Positions 5,944-8,547 of a DNA stretch of 8,547 nucleotides are shown here, piece by piece. Under the pieces are notes generated by a model that made no database searches, was not told the DNA's origin, and saw nothing but the letters and a program-made list of their open reading frames with translations. Each line of letters opens with the position of its first letter. Position 1 is the first letter of the stretch. The DNA is from Thermoplasmata archaeon (GTDB lineage: Archaea; Thermoplasmatota; Thermoplasmata; Lutacidiplasmatales; UBA184), in the NCBI GenBank assembly GCA_030037035.1, contig JASHSA010000070.1, forward strand, positions 1 through 8,547, in the 5' to 3' direction. Position numbers and translations under genes: made by a program.

Positions 5944-6584
5944 TCTCCGCGCGCCTGAACGCCGGGTCCGAGATCCTCCTCCTCGCTCCCGTCCGCGGCC
6001 TCGAGGAGGACGCCCGGAAGGTGCCGGGGGCGCTCGAGCCGTTCGGCCCGGAGGCGATCGGCGCCGGCGTCGCCTCCGAGGAGCTGAAGGGCCTCGTCCG
6101 CTACTTCGTCGGGGCCGCCGCCGAGCCGGTCGTCCCGCTCGCCCCGACCGAGCTCAGCGAGGTCCGGGGCCTCGCCCGCTTCGGGGAGGTCCGCGTCCCG
6201 AACCCTTCGTTCCTCCAGGCGCTCGAGTGGGGCCGGGGCCACAACGTCCCGGTCGCCGCGCTCGACCCGGACGAGGAGGCCTCGGCGGAGCTCTTCACCG
6301 AGCACATCGGCTACGTCGAGCTCGTCCGTCGCACCGTGCGCGAGCACCGTCTCGGCCGCTCCCCGCCGGCGACGTCCTCGGCCGACGCCTTCGCCCTCGC
6401 CTGGGACGGTTCGATCGCGGGAGGGAGCGGCTCCCGCCGCCTCGCGGCGGCCCGCGACGAGCACCTCGCGGCGGAGACGCGGCGCCTCTCCGAGGGACGA
6501 CGCCGGGTCGCGGTCGTCGTCGACCGGGAGCGGTTCGACTCGGTCCGGGCGAGGCTCTCCGCGCGGCCGGTCCCCGGCGCCTAG
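5940..6584 (+). CDS. Unrecognised protein, possibly degenerate TraB-like
   Basis: I cannot assign a firm family to this 214-residue product. Its GTG start overlaps the preceding stop (GTGA), implying translational coupling to the COG1395 regulator. Its order of elements recalls the TraB/PrgY family: a first strand EILLLAPVRG at 11-20, then a helix and PEAIGAG, a middle PSFLQALEWGRGHNVPVAAL (89-108, like the helix and strand before the IDR motif), and an end ARDEHLAAETRRLSEGRRRV (171-190) followed by AVVV. TraB proteins carry a GTxH-type motif in the first strand, an acidic ELD-type motif after the second and GAGH after the last. All three are absent here (APVRG, GAGVAS, VVDRERF), so if related it is probably a non-catalytic member. 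Hydrophobic stretches are too short for membrane segments, so it is likely cytoplasmic. It ends 12 bases from the convergent UPF0200 gene. Real coding is strongly supported; function is open. Confidence 0.72.
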   Translation: MISARLNAGSEILLLAPVRGLEEDARKVPGALEPFGPEAIGAGVASEELKGLVRYFVGAAAEPVVPLAPTELSEVRGLARFGEVRVPNPSFLQALEWGRGHNVPVAALDPDEEASAELFTEHIGYVELVRRTVREHRLGRSPPATSSADAFALAWDGSIAGGSGSRRLAAARDEHLAAETRRLSEGRRRVAVVVDRERFDSVRARLSARPVPGA

Positions 6585-6596
6585 CGGCCCCGGCGG

Positions 6597-7139
6597 CTAC
6601 GTCTCGCGCGCGAGGATGCGGCTGAGCATCTGCCGCGCGTTCTGGCGGAAGGCGCCGAGGTCGCCTTCGTTCACGAGCAGCCCGTCCGCGAGGATGAACG
6701 CGCTGCCGATGCCGAAGCGCAGCTCGCGCTGGTCCCGGTCGAAGAACTCCTGGAGGTTCGCCCCGTCGTCCGAGCGCCCCCGCCGGCTGAGGCGTTCGTA
6801 GCGGGTCTCGGGCGAGGAGAAGATCCCGAGGACGAACAGGTCGCCGAACTGGTGCCGGAAGCACGTCACTTCGGCGTCCGAGCGGACGCCGTCGACGAGC
6901 ATCTTCGTCTCGGTGAGCTTCGGCAGCGCGCGCTGGGCCCAGACCGCCGTGCCGTGCTTCTCCCGCTCCTCGGCGGCGAGGCGGGAGAGCGCCGAGCCGT
7001 TCGGCGCGATGCCGCGGCGCGCCGCCTCGGCGCGCACGAGGTCCCCCATCTTCAGCGTCGCGAGGCCGATCGAGCGGGCGACGTCGACCAGCTCGTCCTT
7101 GCCCGAGCCGGGCATCCCGACGGTGACGATCAGCTTCAT
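6597..7139 (-). CDS. UPF0200-type P-loop nucleotide kinase-like protein
   Basis: This is an archaeal P-loop protein related to dephospho-CoA, CMP and AMP kinases; the family's reaction is not established as far as I know. The 180 residues are the usual length. The Walker A loop GMPGSGKDE is at 8-16 after strand KLIVTV. KMGDLVRAEAARRG at 30-43, LVDGVRSDAEV at 81-91, FGDLFVLGIFSSPETRYERL at 98-117, RGRSDD at 120-125 and LRFGIGSAFILAD at 140-152 are characteristic family blocks, and the last part contains LLVNEGDLGAF. The residue after the P-loop lysine is D15 where most kinases have Ser or Thr for magnesium; acidic or other replacements occur in this family. ATG 7139 overlaps the stop of the coiled-coil gene upstream (ATGA), and no Shine-Dalgarno is seen, so translation is probably coupled. 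It is convergent with the TraB-like gene, 12 bases apart. Confidence 0.9.
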   Translation of the reverse strand: MKLIVTVGMPGSGKDELVDVARSIGLATLKMGDLVRAEAARRGIAPNGSALSRLAAEEREKHGTAVWAQRALPKLTETKMLVDGVRSDAEVTCFRHQFGDLFVLGIFSSPETRYERLSRRGRSDDGANLQEFFDRDQRELRFGIGSAFILADGLLVNEGDLGAFRQNARQMLSRILARET

Positions 7140-7801
7140 GGCCGCGACGTCGAGGGGGTCTCGGGCGGCGGGGAGCCCGACGCGGCCGCCGCTCTCGTCT
7201 CGACGGACGCCGGGGCCTCGGGGGCCGGTGCGGCGGCGGCGACGTCCTGTTCGGCGACGCGCTGGAGCCGGTCGGCGCGCTGGCGGTACTGCGCCGCCTC
7301 CTGCGCGGCGAGGTGCGCCGCCTCGGTGAAGCGGTCGACCTTGACCTTCAGCTCCGCGGTCTTCTGGGTCCGCTGCGCCGCGCGCAGCTCGAGCGCGCGG
7401 GCCTTCTGCTGGAGGTCGACGACCTTCTGCTGGAGCTTGCGGATCCGATAGTGGAGGGCGGTGACATCGCTGCTCGGGGCGGTCCCGGGATGGCGCGACG
7501 TCGCCCCGTCGGCCGTCCGCTGGTGCTGCTTGATCTCCTGGTCGAGCTCGGGGACCGCTTGGAGGACCTTCTCGCCTTTCTCGCGCAGGAGGGTCGCCTG
7601 GTGGCGGAGCCGCTCGATGCGCGTGTTCAGTCGCGAGATCCGCTGTTCGTAGCGGGCGGCGAGCCGGTCCTGATGCGCCGCCAGCTCGCGGAGCTTGGTG
7701 ATGTCGGCGTACTGCTGGCCGAGGAATCGGGTCCGACGGAGGGACTGGGCGGTCGGGGAGGACGCCGGGCTCCCCGACGGGGTCGCCGGCTTGCCGTCCA
7801 T
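7136..7801 (-). CDS. Coiled-coil protein of unknown function
   Basis: No family is recognised. From ATG 7801 the product has 221 residues. A Pro/Ser-rich N-terminus (MDGKPATPSGSPASSPTAQS) is followed by two long charged helical stretches with heptad-like spacing at about 33-93 and 112-183. They are joined by a Gly/Ser/Pro linker (about 97-111) and end in an Ala/Pro/Ser tail after residue 185. The helices are rich in Gln, Arg, Leu and Lys (for example RISRLNTRIERLRHQATLLR, IRKLQQKVVDLQQKARALEL), as in a rod-like dimer or antiparallel hairpin. There is no signal peptide or membrane segment. The frame runs upstream to TTG 7846, but the TATA box at 7827-7833 lies inside that extension, so ATG 7801 is preferred, nearly leaderless. 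The stop overlaps the UPF0200 start by 4 bases, which suggests a functional pair. A scaffold or nucleic-acid-associated role would be a guess. Confidence 0.82.
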   Translation of the reverse strand: MDGKPATPSGSPASSPTAQSLRRTRFLGQQYADITKLRELAAHQDRLAARYEQRISRLNTRIERLRHQATLLREKGEKVLQAVPELDQEIKQHQRTADGATSRHPGTAPSSDVTALHYRIRKLQQKVVDLQQKARALELRAAQRTQKTAELKVKVDRFTEAAHLAAQEAAQYRQRADRLQRVAEQDVAAAAPAPEAPASVETRAAAASGSPPPETPSTSRP

Positions 7802-7826
7802 CGATTCGTAAGCACGGGGTTCGCGA

Positions 7827-7833
7827 GATATAG
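7827..7833 (-). promoter_or_regulatory. TATA box for the coiled-coil/UPF0200 unit
   Basis: CTATATC on the minus strand lies in the 59-base gap after the glycyl-tRNA synthetase stop and is centred about 29 bases before ATG 7801. That predicts a leaderless or almost leaderless transcript. It shows that the pair has its own promoter even if some read-through from glyS occurs. Confidence 0.65.
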
Positions 7834-7860
7834 CGGTTCGCGCCAAGTCGCCTGACGAGG

Positions 7861-8547
7861 CTAGGCGCGCGGGGGACGGGGGGGACGGAGCGACGGGGCG
7901 ATCCGCCCCACCAGCTCGGCGGCCGGCACCCGCTCCTGGGCCTTCGAGTCCCGCTGGCGTAGCGTGACGCTCCCCTGCTCCGGTCCGTCGCCGACGGTGA
8001 GGCCGTCGACCGTCGCGCAGAACGGCGTACCGGCCTCGTCCATGCGGGCGTAGCGCTTGCCGATCGAGCTCGCCAGGTCGAACTCCGACTCGACGCCGGC
8101 CGCGAGGAGGTCGGCGGCGAGCCGTTCGGCGAAGTCGCGGTGCTCCTTCGCGATCAGGGGGAAGACCCCCACCGACACCGGGGCGAGGTAGCTCGGCAGG
8201 CGCCAGACGGTGCGCTCGCCGTCGCGCGCGAGGTGGACGTCGGCGAGCGCCCAGAGGTTGCGGTCGACGCCGAACGTCAGCTCGAGGACGTGGGGGACGA
8301 CCCTTTCCCCTCCCGGCCGGCTGACCGAGAGGTCCTTTCCCGAGGCTTCTCCGTGGCGGCGGAGGTCGTAGTCGCCGCGGTAGTGGACCGCGCCGAGCTC
8401 CTTGTAGCCGCCGAGGCTCTCGAGGTGGACCTCGGCGTCGAACTGGAGGCGGTTGTAGAACGCCCGCTCCCGCTCGGACTTCTCGAAGAAGCGGATCCGC
8501 TCGGCCGGGTAGCCGAGGACGTCGCGCAGGAAGCGGAGCAGGTGCAC
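7861..8547 (-). CDS. glyS: Glycyl-tRNA synthetase, C-terminal part (runs off right edge)
   Basis: This is the archaeal/eukaryotic-type homodimeric class II glycyl-tRNA synthetase, which charges tRNA-Gly with glycine in the cytoplasm. The 228 visible codons cover the end of the catalytic core and the anticodon-binding domain; the N-terminus, motif 1 and motif 2 lie beyond the edge. Visible family blocks are ESLGGYKELGAVHYRGDYDL at 43-62 with RRH following, SGKDLSV at 69-75, and the class II motif 3 region PHVLELTFGVDRNLWALAD at 85-103 with the ATP-contacting arginine at 96. The C-terminal domain shows APVSVGVFPLI, SIGKRYARMDEAGTPFCATV at 161-180 and VTLRQRDSKAQERV at 194-207. Many GlyRS proteins have EPSxGxxR where this one has ELTFGVDR. 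The tail ends in a Pro/Arg-rich stretch and a TAG stop at 7861-7863. The next gene on this strand starts 59 bases later with its own TATA box. Confidence 0.93.
   Translation of the reverse strand: MHLLRFLRDVLGYPAERIRFFEKSERERAFYNRLQFDAEVHLESLGGYKELGAVHYRGDYDLRRHGEASGKDLSVSRPGGERVVPHVLELTFGVDRNLWALADVHLARDGERTVWRLPSYLAPVSVGVFPLIAKEHRDFAERLAADLLAAGVESEFDLASSIGKRYARMDEAGTPFCATVDGLTVGDGPEQGSVTLRQRDSKAQERVPAAELVGRIAPSLRPPRPPRA

Noticed and set aside
5448..6464. 338-codon minus-strand frame opposite the HTH/TraB-like pair
   Set aside because: Low-complexity shadow crossing the junction of two coupled genes.
6852..7451. Plus-strand frames opposite the UPF0200 and coiled-coil genes
   Set aside because: Ala/Arg/Ser-rich products with no motifs; the minus-strand genes have clear family or structural character.
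1..8547. Mobile element, CRISPR or defence system
   Set aside because: No transposase, integrase, regularly spaced repeats, tRNA-linked attachment site or composition break was seen; the genes are core archaeal functions.

Overview
The window looks like a piece of a GC-rich archaeal chromosome, most likely from the Thermoplasmatota. The archaeal assignment rests on a proteasome alpha subunit next to an SBDS (SDO1-type) ribosome maturation gene, an archaeal COG1395-type HTH protein, an archaeal UPF0200 P-loop protein, and isolated A/T-rich TATA-like boxes about 25-35 bases before short-leadered start codons. The Thermoplasmatota assignment rests on the proteasome alpha N-terminus (MQPGQMAYDRAITVFSPDGR), which differs from the Thermoplasma acidophilum protein, as I recall it, at one position. 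Base composition is strongly GC by eye, so most long open frames opposite the real genes are shadows.

Layout. (1) 1-1278, minus strand: psmA followed by SBDS, the start of the known archaeal proteasome-exosome superoperon; SBDS runs off the left edge. (2) 1309-1422: a divergent promoter region with a palindromic TTATAA box and three related TAACG-n-CCCG elements. (3) 1423-3528, plus strand: a DUF255 (YyaL/SSP411-like) thioredoxin-domain protein. (4) 3509-4282, minus: a COG1407-type metallophosphoesterase whose 3' end overlaps that of DUF255 by 20 bases. (5) 4458-4823, minus: a small four-helix membrane protein of unknown function. (6) 4824-4965: a second divergent promoter region with a perfect 9-bp inverted repeat and a strong TATA box. 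(7) 4966-6584, plus: a two-gene unit with a 4-base stop/start overlap, encoding the COG1395 HTH protein and an unrecognised protein that may be a degenerate TraB-like pseudoenzyme. (8) 6597-7801, minus: a second coupled pair, a coiled-coil protein followed by the UPF0200 P-loop kinase-like protein, with its own TATA box. (9) 7861-8547, minus: the C-terminal part of glycyl-tRNA synthetase, running off the right edge.

Together the genes are informational and protein-homeostasis housekeeping (proteolysis, ribosome maturation, tRNA charging, transcription control) with several poorly characterised conserved archaeal genes between them. I see no mobile elements, CRISPR arrays, tRNA or rRNA genes. 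No clearly new system is visible; the least explained parts are the TraB-like partner of the HTH gene, the coiled-coil/P-loop pair, and the two divergent promoter regions.
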